This document shows positions 16,817 through 25,730 of a stretch of 64,000 bases of DNA, one piece after another. The stretch's first letter is position 1; each line of letters opens with the position of its first letter. Both the position numbers and the translations under genes were made by a program. The notes beneath the pieces are model-generated. The model was given only the letters and a program-made list of their open reading frames with translations. It made no database searches and was not told the origin of the DNA. This DNA comes from Sphaerisporangium perillae (GTDB lineage Bacteria; Actinomycetota; Actinomycetes; Streptosporangiales; Streptosporangiaceae): positions 186,001-250,000 of the forward strand of contig NZ_JALLPO010000002.1 in the NCBI RefSeq assembly GCF_023276435.1. Direction: 5' to 3'.

Positions 16817-17002
16817 TCAGGGGATTTGGGTCTCGCCGATCAGTTCCAGGACGCGGTCCTGCTCGTCATCGGGGTCGAGGACGGAGAGGTCGCGGTAGAT
16901 CGGCGTTCCCGCGAACGGGCTGGGCAACGCGGCGCACTCGGCGGGCAGGCGCAGGTCTGTGGGGGCGGTGCCGGAGTCCGCAGGTAAGGGGCTGCCGGTC
17001 AT
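16817..17002 (-). CDS. Small 61-residue hypothetical protein coupled to GH20 gene
   Basis: The ATG overlaps the stop codon of the beta-hexosaminidase gene (ATGA at 17002-16999), and the frame ends 38 nt before the secreted-protein gene, filling the gap neatly. The protein starts MTGSPLPADSG and ends with an acidic segment DPDDEQDRVLELIG; no signal peptide or membrane span is seen. No family is recognised. Translational coupling and third-position GC support it being real, though it could be a chance frame. Confidence 0.5.
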   Translation of the reverse strand: MTGSPLPADSGTAPTDLRLPAECAALPSPFAGTPIYRDLSVLDPDDEQDRVLELIGETQIP

Positions 17003-18624
17003 GTCAGGCCGCCGCGGATGTTGCTGGTCTCGACGGCCATGTGGGCGAGCCAGCGGCCCAGGTCCTCCGGGCGGCCGGGGACGCCGGGCCGGGTCTGCCA
17101 GGGCAGCGGGCCGTCCTCGCGCCGGTACTCGACGCCGATGGCGTCCAGGCGTTCCAGGTGGGGGGCGAGCCGCGAGCGGAACTCCTCGAAGTCGCGCTCC
17201 CCGCGGCTCCACATGGCCTCGGCGAACGCCGCCAGCCGCGGGAAGGCCATGTAGTCGAGCCGCCGGCCGGAGTCGATGAGCTCGGTCCACAGGCAGCACG
17301 TGGAGCCGAGGACGTGCCGGGCCTCGGCGCCGTCGAGCTCCCCGGGCACGGGATCGAAGGCGTGCACCGCGGCCAGGGTGAGCACGGTGCCGAAGGGGAC
17401 GGGCTCGTCGGGGTGATCGGACTGGCGGTAGTCCAGGTAGACCGAGGTGTTCAGGCAGTTGATCACGTCGTGGCCGGCGCGGGCTCCCGAGACCGCGCCG
17501 TCCAGGCTGCGCCAGGACGCGACGACCGCGCCGGGGGCGAGGCCGCCTTCGAGGATCTCGTCCCAGCCGACCATCCGCCTGCCCCGATCGGCGAGGTAGG
17601 CGTCGAACCGCCCGATGAACCAGCTCTGCAGTTCCTCCTCGTCGCGAAGGCCGAGTTCGGCGATGCGGCGGTGCGCGGCGGGGCTGGCCCGCCACTGGTC
17701 CTTGCGGCACTCGTCCCCGCCCACACAGATGTAGGGGCTCGGGAACAGTTCCAGGACCTCGTCGAACACGTCCAGGAAGAACCGCACGGTTGCTTCCTCG
17801 ACGTTGAGGACGTTCTGGGAAACGCCCCAGGTGGTGGCGACCTCCAGCGGCGTGCCGAGGTTGCCCAGCTCGGGGTAGGCGGCGATGGCGGCCTGCGTGT
17901 GGCCGGGGATGTCGATCTCGGGCACCACGGTGATGTGCCGGGCCGCCGCGTAGGCGACGATCTCCCTGATGTCCCGCTGGGTGTAGAAGCCGCCGTGCGG
18001 TACGCCGTCGCCGGGTCCGCGCCATCCCATCTGACTCTCCCGCCGCCAGGCCCCCACTTCGGTGAGCCGGGGGTGGCGCTCGATCTCGACGCGCCACCCC
18101 TGGTCGTCGGTCAGGTGCAGGTGGAGCACGTTGAGCTTGTGCATGGCCAGCAGGTCGATGAAGCGCAGCACCTCCGCCTTGGGCATGAAGTTGCGGGCGA
18201 CGTCCAGCAGGCAGCCGCGCCAGGGGAAGCGCGGCCCGTCCTCGATGCGCACGGCGGGCAGGATCCAGGGGCCCGCGCCGAGCGGGGCCCGGCGGAACGC
18301 TTCGGCGGGCAGGAGCTGGCGGAGGGTCTGCGCGCCGTAGAACGCGCCCGCCGGCGTCACCGCCTCGACGCGCGCGCCGCCCGCGTCGACGGCGAGCCGG
18401 TAGTCCTCCGGCCCGAGGCCTCCACCAGGGTCGGCGAGGGCCAGGACGATCGTTCCGGGGCCCGGCGGGCGAGGGGCCAGGTCGTACCCGGTCGCCGCGC
18501 CGAGCTCACCTCGCAGCCAGGCCGCCGCGCCCGCCAACGCGGGGTGCGCGGCGATCCCCGTGTCGCGGTCGATGGTGAACGTGCCTGGGCGGGGTTCCCG
18601 CCGCTCGGGCCTCGGGATGGTCAT
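16999..18624 (-). CDS. Beta-N-acetylhexosaminidase, GH20
   Basis: A 541-residue family GH20 enzyme that removes terminal GlcNAc or GalNAc by substrate-assisted catalysis. An N-terminal GH20b-like domain (~1-130) is followed by the barrel beginning RFPWRGCLLDVARNF. The catalytic Asp-Glu pair is in ICVGGDECRKDQW (near residue 303). LHLHLTDDQGWR and PEIDIPGHTQAAIAAYP are conserved substrate-pocket blocks. There is no signal peptide, so it probably acts in the cytoplasm on imported oligosaccharides. It lies 78 nt after the GH27 gene and overlaps the small 61-aa gene, within a glycan-utilisation run under a ROK regulator. Confidence 0.93.
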   Translation of the reverse strand: MTIPRPERREPRPGTFTIDRDTGIAAHPALAGAAAWLRGELGAATGYDLAPRPPGPGTIVLALADPGGGLGPEDYRLAVDAGGARVEAVTPAGAFYGAQTLRQLLPAEAFRRAPLGAGPWILPAVRIEDGPRFPWRGCLLDVARNFMPKAEVLRFIDLLAMHKLNVLHLHLTDDQGWRVEIERHPRLTEVGAWRRESQMGWRGPGDGVPHGGFYTQRDIREIVAYAAARHITVVPEIDIPGHTQAAIAAYPELGNLGTPLEVATTWGVSQNVLNVEEATVRFFLDVFDEVLELFPSPYICVGGDECRKDQWRASPAAHRRIAELGLRDEEELQSWFIGRFDAYLADRGRRMVGWDEILEGGLAPGAVVASWRSLDGAVSGARAGHDVINCLNTSVYLDYRQSDHPDEPVPFGTVLTLAAVHAFDPVPGELDGAEARHVLGSTCCLWTELIDSGRRLDYMAFPRLAAFAEAMWSRGERDFEEFRSRLAPHLERLDAIGVEYRREDGPLPWQTRPGVPGRPEDLGRWLAHMAVETSNIRGGLT

Positions 18625-18702
18625 CGTTTCCTTTCGGTCGGTCGTGGCGCCGGCCTGGACGGGTTCCCGCCCAGGCCGGCCTCGGGACGGTGGCCGCGTC
18701 CC

Positions 18703-20712
18703 TCAGTCGCAGGTGATCGTGGCGTCGGCGAAGTCGGCGTGGTCCCAATAGGCGTTGTCGACGCCGTTGGTGGCCACCAGGCGGATGTAGGTGGCTCCCT
18801 GGACCGAGGCGGTGACCTTCTTGGCGGGCCGGTCGCCGGTGACGACGCCGGACCGGGCGGTGCGCTCGCCGTCCGCCCAGACCTGGAACTCCACCGATCC
18901 GTGCTTGGCGGCGGGTTCGTCGACCTCGTCGTCGACCCCGCCCTGGAACTCCACGGTGGAGCACCGTCCGGCGACGTAGAACTCGATGTCGGCGGGGGCG
19001 TGGGCGCCGAGGCCCTTGGCGTAGACGGTGCCTTCGACGGTGAGGGGGCGCCCGTCTCCGGTGCCGCCGTCGCCGTTGCTGCGGTCCCGCTCGACGGTGC
19101 CGAGGTGGTTGGTCATGACGGTCCACGGCAGGTCGCTCAGGTACGTCCTGCCGGGCCCGGGCGCCTTGGCGAGCAGGACGCCGGCACCCGAGGCGACCTG
19201 CGGCCCGCCGTCCCAGGTGACCGTGCCGCCGATCTGGTAGCCGGTGAGCGGGGCGTCGGCGGGCGGGGTGAGGTCCCACGACGTCTCGAAGACGTCGCCG
19301 GTGGCGAGGGGCTTGGGCGAGGTGGCGGCGGTGGCGGGGACCGCCTTCCACCCCTGTGGCATGGTCAGCGAGACGGTCGCCTGGCGCAGGTTGGCGGTCC
19401 CGCCGGTGTTTGTGACCCGCGTGACGATCCGTCCCGCCCTGCCCGGCTCGAGCACCGGGGGCCGGTTGTCGCCGAGGAACGAGGCCGGGGCGACCTCGAA
19501 CGTCACCGCGGGCGGCGCGCTCACCCGTCCCGTGCCGATGCGGTACATCACGGCGCCGTGCGGTGGTACGGCCGCGCCGATGTCCCCCTTGGTGAGGGTG
19601 ACGGCGCCGGTCCACAGGTCCTCGACGCGGTAGCGGTCCGCCTGCGGCAGTCGGAGGCGGGCGGCCGTCGCGGTGATGGTGGCGTAGCGGTTGCTCTCGT
19701 TGAACAGCACGACCGCGTGGTCGCCGTTCGCGAGGGGCTTGTCGATCACGTGGTACCAGCCGTCGGTGACCGCGTAGTGGCCCTGCACCCCGAGCGGGTC
19801 CTGGTCGACCGCGATCACCTTGGGGTTGCCGAGCAGGCCGGCGTCCAGCTTGGCCGGGTCGGCCTGGGCGATCAGCGGCGAGGCCATGACGCTCCACAGG
19901 CTGACCTGGGCCTGGTACTCCCTGGCCGTCATGCCGCCCCGGGCGGCCTGCAGCAGGTCGGCGTCGTTCCAGTGGCCCGCCCCGGCGTACTCGCCGCGCA
20001 GCATGTTGGTCTCCCAGACGTCGACCATGTGCGCGTAGGCGTCGGTCAGCGGCTTGGTCACCACGTTGGTGCGCCAGGACGTGGCCACCTGCCCGCCCCA
20101 CAGCCACGGGACGGTGCTGCCGTCCTCGTTGTTCATGGCGAAGGCGACCTTGTCGCCGAGGGCGTCACGCATCGCCGGGTACAGCGTCTGGGCGATCTGC
20201 TGGACGTTCTTGCCCGGGAAGTCGGCGGTGGGGATCGAGCACCAGTCGTACTTGAGGTAGTCGACGCCCCAGCCGGCGATCTGCGCACCGTCGGCGGCCT
20301 CGTGCTTGTAGGCGCCTGGGCCGCCGCCCGAGCAGGCGGTGGTGCCGGCCGAGTGGGCGAGCCCGAGCTTGAGTCCCTTGCCGTGAACGTAGCCGGCGAG
20401 GGCCTCGATCCCGCCGGGGAACCGGGCTGCGTCGGCGGCCGGCCCGCCCCGGGCGTCGCGCTGCTTGGCCAGCCAGCAGCCGTCGATGATCACGTACTTG
20501 TAGCCGGCGGCGGCCAGGCCGTTCGCGGCGAGGGTGTCGGCGGCGTTCCTGACGGCCGCCTCGTTGACGGCGCAGCCCAGGGTGCGGCTGCTCCACCCCA
20601 TGGGCGGGGCGTCGATGGGCGGAGGGCCGCCGGTGGTCTGGGCGGCGGAGGCCAGGGGCACGGCGAGCACGCCGAGCAGGACCGCGGTCGCGGCGGCCGT
20701 TCTGCGGTACAT
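18703..20712 (-). CDS. Secreted GH27 alpha-galactosidase-like enzyme with NEW3 and NPCBM domains
   Basis: A 669-residue protein with a signal peptide (MYRRTAAATAVLLGVLAVPLASAAQ, core AVLLGVLAV). The GH27 barrel begins PPMGWSSRTLGC; the nucleophile is the Asp of YLKYDWCS. The region that usually reads WRTTGDI reads SWRTNVVTKPL, so the usual acid/base Asp is not seen at its place by eye. GHWNDADLL is otherwise typical. A beta-sandwich of NEW3 type (~400-500) and a C-terminal NPCBM carbohydrate-binding domain (KGLGAHAPADIEFYV) follow. The ATG at 20712 is chosen because it begins the signal peptide. The enzyme probably acts outside the cell on alpha-galactosides or a related sugar. Confidence 0.88.
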   Translation of the reverse strand: MYRRTAAATAVLLGVLAVPLASAAQTTGGPPPIDAPPMGWSSRTLGCAVNEAAVRNAADTLAANGLAAAGYKYVIIDGCWLAKQRDARGGPAADAARFPGGIEALAGYVHGKGLKLGLAHSAGTTACSGGGPGAYKHEAADGAQIAGWGVDYLKYDWCSIPTADFPGKNVQQIAQTLYPAMRDALGDKVAFAMNNEDGSTVPWLWGGQVATSWRTNVVTKPLTDAYAHMVDVWETNMLRGEYAGAGHWNDADLLQAARGGMTAREYQAQVSLWSVMASPLIAQADPAKLDAGLLGNPKVIAVDQDPLGVQGHYAVTDGWYHVIDKPLANGDHAVVLFNESNRYATITATAARLRLPQADRYRVEDLWTGAVTLTKGDIGAAVPPHGAVMYRIGTGRVSAPPAVTFEVAPASFLGDNRPPVLEPGRAGRIVTRVTNTGGTANLRQATVSLTMPQGWKAVPATAATSPKPLATGDVFETSWDLTPPADAPLTGYQIGGTVTWDGGPQVASGAGVLLAKAPGPGRTYLSDLPWTVMTNHLGTVERDRSNGDGGTGDGRPLTVEGTVYAKGLGAHAPADIEFYVAGRCSTVEFQGGVDDEVDEPAAKHGSVEFQVWADGERTARSGVVTGDRPAKKVTASVQGATYIRLVATNGVDNAYWDHADFADATITCD

Positions 20713-20728
20713 GGGCTCGAGGCTCCCG

Positions 20729-22303
20729 TCAGGCGGGGTTGAGGGTCGGGGTGCCGGGCTCGATGACGAAGGAGCCGGAGGTGTAGGCGGGGGCATAGGG
20801 CTCGGAGACGTAGCCGAGCGAGCGGAAGTCGACCTTCATCTCCCGCTCGGACACCACGGTCCGCACGTAGCCGCGCCGGCCGTTGAAGAACTTCACGTGC
20901 GGGTTCTCCGCGAGCAGGATCTGGGTGTTGTCGTACTCGTCCCTGCCGTCGCCCTCGGAGGTGACCGAGGTGGAGACCAGCTCGACGGCGACCGACGGCG
21001 ATCCGGGGTCGGCGTGGTCGCGCTTGACCTCGCCCGCCCAGTGGGAGTGGACGTCACCGGTGAGCACGACGCCGTTGCGCCTGTTGTCGGCGATGGCGGC
21101 CGTGACCCGGTTCCGGCTGGCGACGTAGCCGTCCCAGCCCTCGTTGGAATAGCCGTGCGCGGCGCCGTTCGCCCAGTCCATCTGCATGAAGAACACCTGC
21201 TGGCCGAGCAGGTCCCACACCGCCTCGGAGGTGCGGAGCCGCTCGCCGAGCCAGGCCTCCTGCTCGTCGCCGAGGATGGTGCGCCCGGTGTCGAACCGGT
21301 CGGCGCAGTCGTCGCCCACCGTGCCGGACCTGCCGGTGCAGGCGTACAGGTCGCGGTACTGCCGGGTGTCCAGCATGTGCATGTTGGCCACCGCGCCCCA
21401 CCGCAGCGTGTGGTACAGCGACATGGCCGGTCCGGTGGGCTTCTGCGCGCGGCGCAGCGGCATGTTCTCCCAGAACGCCTGGAAGGCCGCCGCCCGGCGC
21501 GGCAGGAACGGCGGGTCGGGCTGCTCGGGGACGTCGCCGGCCCAGCCGTTCTCGATGTCGTGGTCATCGAACACGACCGTCCAGGGCGCGATGGCGTGCG
21601 CCATCTGCAGGTCGGGGTCGGCCTTGTGCTGGGCGTACCGCAGCCGGTAGCCGGCGAGGTCGAAGCATTCCCCGCCCGCCTGGTCGCGCACCGGATACTT
21701 GTAGTCGCCGTACTCGTAGATGTAGTCGCCGAGGAAGGCGATCAGGTCGGGGTGGTCCTCGGCCATCCGCCGGTAGGGGGTGAACCATCCCTTCTGGTAG
21801 TCGGCGCACGAGGCGAACGACAGGTGCAGGTCGCGCTTGCGGGCGCCGGGCGCCGGGGCGGTGAGGGTGCGGCCGGCCTGCGACAGCTCGCTCTCCACCT
21901 TGAAGCGGTAGAAGTACTCCGCGCCGGGGTCCAGGCCGTCCAGCTCGACGTGGACGCTGTGCGCCTCCTCGGGGCGGGCGGTCTCGACGCCGTGGCGCAC
22001 GACCTTCTTGAAGTTCTCGTCGCGGGCGAACTGCCACTGGACCGGTACGGGCCGGGCGGGCATGCCGCCGAGTCCGTCGGGCGCTATGGGGTCCATGGCG
22101 AGGCGGGTCCACAGCACCACGCCCTCGGCGTCGGGCTCGCCGGAGGCCACGCCGAGCCGGAACACGTCGCGCAGAGGGGCGGCGCGGCGGGCCGCCGGGC
22201 TGGCCTGCGCCGCCTGCCCGGGCGGGCCGAGCGCGACCGCGAGGCCGAGGCCGGCGCCGCCGGCGATGAGGGAACGCCGGGAGATTCCCGGAGATGGGGG
22301 CAT
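20729..22303 (-). CDS. phoD: PhoD-like alkaline phosphatase/phosphodiesterase, Tat-exported
   Basis: A 524-residue PhoD family enzyme (metallophosphatase with Fe/Ca). The N-terminus has a twin-arginine signal (SRRSLIAGG, then a hydrophobic stretch and Ala-rich cleavage region), so it is exported folded. Family blocks: GVASGEP, SFASCADYQKGWF, FLGDYIYEYG, FDDHDIENGW, and VLTGDVHSHWAGE near the C-terminus. PhoD acts on phosphomonoesters and diesters; the B. subtilis homologue degrades teichoic acids. It is 16 nt upstream of the GH27 gene in the same direction, suggesting the target glycan carries phosphate (inference). Its upstream region contains phased repeats rather than an obvious PHO box. 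Confidence 0.92.
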   Translation of the reverse strand: MPPSPGISRRSLIAGGAGLGLAVALGPPGQAAQASPAARRAAPLRDVFRLGVASGEPDAEGVVLWTRLAMDPIAPDGLGGMPARPVPVQWQFARDENFKKVVRHGVETARPEEAHSVHVELDGLDPGAEYFYRFKVESELSQAGRTLTAPAPGARKRDLHLSFASCADYQKGWFTPYRRMAEDHPDLIAFLGDYIYEYGDYKYPVRDQAGGECFDLAGYRLRYAQHKADPDLQMAHAIAPWTVVFDDHDIENGWAGDVPEQPDPPFLPRRAAAFQAFWENMPLRRAQKPTGPAMSLYHTLRWGAVANMHMLDTRQYRDLYACTGRSGTVGDDCADRFDTGRTILGDEQEAWLGERLRTSEAVWDLLGQQVFFMQMDWANGAAHGYSNEGWDGYVASRNRVTAAIADNRRNGVVLTGDVHSHWAGEVKRDHADPGSPSVAVELVSTSVTSEGDGRDEYDNTQILLAENPHVKFFNGRRGYVRTVVSEREMKVDFRSLGYVSEPYAPAYTSGSFVIEPGTPTLNPA

Positions 22304-22395
22304 GGGGGGTTCTCCTCGCAGAAAGGTGACCGGCGCGTGCCGGACGCCCGGCGCGCGGGCCAGGAGCGGACGGCGGTGGAGCCGGCCATGGAGGC

Positions 22396-22489
22396 GGCGG
22401 AGCGTCGCCAGGTGATGGCGGAGCGGCCGGGGAGGCGGCGGAGCGTTGCCTGGTACGTGGCGGAGCGTTGCCGGGGAAATGGCGGAGCG
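22396..22489. repeat. Five phased copies of GGCGGAGCG upstream of phoD
   Basis: GGCGGAGCG occurs at 22396, 22417, 22437, 22459 and 22481, i.e. every 20-22 bp, about two helical turns. The flanks alternate between TTGCC and GCCGG. The array lies between the phoD start (22303) and the terminator of the sugar-binding protein gene. It may be a multi-site operator or merely a degenerate tandem duplication. Confidence 0.6.
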
Positions 22490-22517
22490 GCCGGGAGGTG
22501 GTGAACGAGAAGCGGCT

Positions 22518-22560
22518 GGCCGTACGGCGGCGCGGGCGTGCGCCGCGCCGCCGTACGGCC
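22518..22560 (-). terminator. Perfect 17-bp hairpin after the sugar-binding protein gene
   Basis: GGCCGTACGGCGGCGCG (22518-22534) pairs perfectly with 22544-22560 around a 9-nt loop. It starts two bases past the stop codon of the solute-binding protein gene (22563). It should terminate, or at least reduce, transcription into phoD and the glycosidase genes, and would protect the upstream mRNA. Confidence 0.8.
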
Positions 22561-22562
22561 GT

Positions 22563-23891
22563 CTACTTGATGGAGGCGTTGCCTTCCTGGACCGCCTGGT
22601 CGGCGGCGGCCTTCGGCGTGACCTTCCCGAGGTACATGTCGTTGAAGATCTGGTTCATCTTCGGTTCGAAGCCGGTGAAGCCGGTGACCACCGGGAGGTT
22701 GTAGGTCTGGCCCTGCGCCTCCTCAAGGAAGGGCGACACGTCGAGCTTCTTGGTGTTCTTCCAGTAGTCGACGTATCCCTGGTCCAGGCTGGAGATCGCG
22801 GGGAAGACGTACCCGGCGTCGCCCATGATCTTCTGGGCCTCCGGCGAGGCGAGGAAGGCGGCGAGCTCCTGGGCCTCCTTGGGGTGCTTGGACTTGGAGT
22901 AGACGGCCTCCGACAGCCCGTTGATGTTGACCGACCGGCCGGCCGGGCCCTCCGGCATGGCGGCCACGCCGATCTCGAAGTTGGACTCGGGGGTCACGAA
23001 GGGAAGCAGCGCGTTGTTGGCGGGGAACATGGCGACCTCGCCGCGCTCGAACATCGGCGTCACCTTGCCGGTCGGCGGGTTGGTCTGGGTGGCGGGCGGC
23101 GACACGTGGTACTTGTTCACCAGGTCGACGCCCCACTGCAGGGCCTGCACCGAGGCGTCGTCGTTGAAGACGTACTGGCCGAACGGCTTGTCGATGAGCT
23201 TGCCGCCGTTGGAGTTGATCCAGTTCATCCACTGGGTCTGGTAGTGGTTCCAGGAGGCGAAGCCCCACTGCTTCACCTTGCCGGCGTCGAAGCCGCTCTC
23301 GTCCGGGTGCTTGCCGGCCGCGTCGACGGTCAGCTTGCGGGCCAGCTCCAGGAAGGTCCCCGAGCCGTCGGGGGCCCAGTTCAGCTTGTCGGGCATCTCC
23401 ACGCCGGCCTTCTTGAAGGCGTCCTTGTTGTAGAGCAGGCCGACGATGCCCCAGTCCTTGGGCACGCCGTACAGCTTGCCCTGGTAGGTGTAGGAGTCGA
23501 CGACGTTCTTGTTGTAGATGCTCGTGTCGAGCTTCAGGGGGCTGAGGTCGGCCAGGATGCCCTTGGTGACGAACTCGGGGAACTGCGAGGCCGTCATCCA
23601 GAAGACGTCGGGCGCCGTGCCCGCCACCGCGTCGGCGGTCATCTTCGTCCAGTACTGGTCGTAGGGCAGCAGCTCGATGGTGACGCCGATGTTCGGGTGG
23701 CTCTTCTGGAAGGCCGCCGCCACCTTCTCGAAGCCGACCTTCTGCTGGTCGTCCCAGAGCCGGTAGGTGAGCGTGACCTTCTCGCCGGAGCCTCCGGACG
23801 TACCAGAGCCCGAGCCGCCGCAGGCGGCGGTCGCGGAGAGGAGAAGTGCGCCGAACGCGGCGCCGGCCCAGCGAATTCGGGGGGATGTCAT
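22563..23891 (-). CDS. ABC transporter extracellular sugar-binding lipoprotein
   Basis: A family-1 solute-binding protein of ~442 residues. The signal peptide ends in a lipobox (LSATAAC with Cys as the anchor), followed by a Gly-Ser linker. The mature protein starts VTLTYRLWDDQQKVGFEKV, in part LTYRLWDD, and carries APDVFWM and GLSEAVYSKSKHPKEA, typical of sugar ABC systems. The ATG at 23891 with AAGGTG nine bases upstream is chosen over a GTG at 23903. It follows the two permease genes; no ATPase gene is present, so it presumably shares a general MsiK-type ATPase, as is common in actinomycetes. A strong hairpin follows the stop. Confidence 0.92.
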   Translation of the reverse strand: MTSPRIRWAGAAFGALLLSATAACGGSGSGTSGGSGEKVTLTYRLWDDQQKVGFEKVAAAFQKSHPNIGVTIELLPYDQYWTKMTADAVAGTAPDVFWMTASQFPEFVTKGILADLSPLKLDTSIYNKNVVDSYTYQGKLYGVPKDWGIVGLLYNKDAFKKAGVEMPDKLNWAPDGSGTFLELARKLTVDAAGKHPDESGFDAGKVKQWGFASWNHYQTQWMNWINSNGGKLIDKPFGQYVFNDDASVQALQWGVDLVNKYHVSPPATQTNPPTGKVTPMFERGEVAMFPANNALLPFVTPESNFEIGVAAMPEGPAGRSVNINGLSEAVYSKSKHPKEAQELAAFLASPEAQKIMGDAGYVFPAISSLDQGYVDYWKNTKKLDVSPFLEEAQGQTYNLPVVTGFTGFEPKMNQIFNDMYLGKVTPKAAADQAVQEGNASIK

Positions 23892-23957
23892 ATTCGCTGA
23901 CACCTTTCTTTCGTGATGTTGCCCTGTCGGGAGCTCAGGTCGGGCGGTGGCGTGCGG

Positions 23958-24767
23958 TCATTTCAGTCCGGTGAGGACCACCGACCGCACGATGTAGCGC
24001 TGGAAGAAGATGAAGATCGCGACCATGGGGACGAGCGCGATCAGGCTGCCGGCCATCATCAGGGTGTCGTCCACGCCGACGGCGCCCTTCAGCCCCGCGA
24101 GCGCCACCGTGATCACCTTGGTGTCGTCACCGCTGGTGATGATCATCGGCCACATGAAGTTGTTCCAGGACGAGATCACCGTGATGATCGCCAGCGTCCC
24201 GAGGGCGGGGCGGCTGAGCGGCAGGATGATCCGCCACAGGGTCGTCAGCGGGCCCGCCCCGTCGATGCGCGCCGCGTCCTCCAGGCCGGCGGGGATGCCC
24301 CTGAAGAACTGCCGCATCAGGAAGATGCCGTACGGCGTGCCGAGGAGGTACGGGACGAGCAGGCCGTACCAGGTGTTGACCAGGCCGAGCTGGCGCATGA
24401 TCAGGAACAGCGGGATGACGGTGACCGCGGCCGGCACCATCAGCGTCGCCATGTACACCCAGAACAGGGCCTCCCTGCCGCGGAACCGCATGCGGGCGAA
24501 GGCGTAGGCCGCGAAGGTCGTGAAGACGAGCTGCCCTGCGGTGAGCGCGGCCGTCATCACCAGCGTGTTGCCGAGGAACCACGGAAATCCCGTGTCGAGC
24601 AGCCGCTCGATGTTGCCGAGCGACGGCGGGAAGGCGGGTAGCCAGGGCTTGGTCGCGTTGAGCCGGCCGCGCGACTTGAAGGCGGTGAGCACCACCAGCA
24701 GGTACGGGAAGATCGACAGGAACGCCCCGGCGAGGAGGACGACGTAGATCGCGGACTTCTTGAGCAC
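23958..24767 (-). CDS. Carbohydrate ABC transporter permease (MalG-type)
   Basis: A 269-residue permease with six transmembrane segments. The EAA loop that docks the ATPase reads EDAARIDGAGPLTTLWRIILPL, in part DAARIDGAG..W.I.LPL. The first span (SAIYVVLLAGAFLSIFPYLL) and the large loop before span 2 fit the MalG class. It starts 13 nt after the partner permease ends and is followed by the binding protein. Probable role: uptake of an oligosaccharide released by the secreted enzymes of the locus. Confidence 0.92.
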   Translation of the reverse strand: MLKKSAIYVVLLAGAFLSIFPYLLVVLTAFKSRGRLNATKPWLPAFPPSLGNIERLLDTGFPWFLGNTLVMTAALTAGQLVFTTFAAYAFARMRFRGREALFWVYMATLMVPAAVTVIPLFLIMRQLGLVNTWYGLLVPYLLGTPYGIFLMRQFFRGIPAGLEDAARIDGAGPLTTLWRIILPLSRPALGTLAIITVISSWNNFMWPMIITSGDDTKVITVALAGLKGAVGVDDTLMMAGSLIALVPMVAIFIFFQRYIVRSVVLTGLK

Positions 24768-24779
24768 CGGTGCCTCCTC

Positions 24780-25730
24780 TCAGCTCAGGTCGTAGGTCGT
24801 GCGGCGGTTGAAGTAGCGCACCTGCGCCAGCGTGACCAGCAGGATGATCAGGAACAGCAGCATCGCCAGCGCGGACGCGTAGCCGAAGTCGAACTCCCTG
24901 AACGCCGTCCCGAAGATCTTGAAGTTGATCACCTCGGTGCTGTCGCTCGGCCCCCCGTCGGTCATCACGAACACGGTGTCGAACACCTGGAAGGCGCCGA
25001 TCATGTTCGTGACCAGCACGAAGAACATCGCCGGATTGAGCAGCGGCAGGGTGACGGTGAAGAAGCGCTGCCAGGACGTGGCACCGTCCGTCGAGGCGGC
25101 GTCGTGCAGCTCCTTCGGGATGCCCTGCAGGCCGGCCAGGAAGAACAGCATGTTGTAGCCGGTGTGCTGCCAGATGTTGACGAGCGCGATGGCCGGCAGC
25201 GCCCACGTGCTGTCCGACAGCCAGTCGGGGCCCTGCACGCCCACCACGGCCAGGGCGCTGTTGACGGCGCCGTTGACCGGGTCGAATATCCAGTCCCAGA
25301 CGAGGCCCATCACGATCGGGGTGGCGATCCAGGGGATGACGAACAGGGCGCGGAAGATCTTCACGCCCTTCAGCCGCTGGTTCAGCAGGACCGCGAGCGC
25401 GAGCGCGAGGGCGGTCTGCGCGGGCACGCAGAGCAGCACGTACAGCACGGTGACCCAGAGCGAGTGGCTCACCGACGGGTCCGAGATCAGCTTGCGGTAG
25501 TTGTCCAGGCCGGTGAACGCCGGGTCCGACAGCAGCTGCCAGTTGAAGAAGCTGAGCCCCGCCACGATCAGCACGGGCAGCAGCAGGAACGCGATCACGC
25601 CGAACAGGCTGGGTGCGATGAAGAGGTAGGGATACCAGCCGGTGAGCCCGCGCCGGGCGGCCGCGACCGGAGCCGGGGCCGTGTCGGGCCGGGCCTTCAT
25701 CGGGGCCGCCTGGACCTGCGCCGGGCTCAC
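24780..25730 (-). CDS. Carbohydrate ABC transporter permease (MalF/UgpA-type)
   Basis: A 316-residue permease with a ~30-residue cytoplasmic Ala/Pro-rich N-terminus and six transmembrane segments. Its EAA motif is HDAASTDGATSWQRFFTVTLPLL, in part DAASTDGA..W..F..VTLPL. The start overlaps the GH36 stop (ATGA at 25730-25727), so transport and intracellular hydrolysis are translationally coupled. Its partner is the MalG-type permease. Confidence 0.92.
   Translation of the reverse strand: MSPAQVQAAPMKARPDTAPAPVAAARRGLTGWYPYLFIAPSLFGVIAFLLLPVLIVAGLSFFNWQLLSDPAFTGLDNYRKLISDPSVSHSLWVTVLYVLLCVPAQTALALALAVLLNQRLKGVKIFRALFVIPWIATPIVMGLVWDWIFDPVNGAVNSALAVVGVQGPDWLSDSTWALPAIALVNIWQHTGYNMLFFLAGLQGIPKELHDAASTDGATSWQRFFTVTLPLLNPAMFFVLVTNMIGAFQVFDTVFVMTDGGPSDSTEVINFKIFGTAFREFDFGYASALAMLLFLIILLVTLAQVRYFNRRTTYDLS

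Noticed and set aside
16789-20742. Plus-strand open frame of ~1300 codons opposite the GH20 and GH27 genes
   Set aside because: Same reason: low-complexity composition, no start context, and the opposite strand encodes clear enzymes.
22396-22489. PHO box upstream of phoD
   Set aside because: The repeated unit GGCGGAGCG and its 20-22 bp spacing do not fit the 11-bp direct repeats of known actinomycete PHO boxes.
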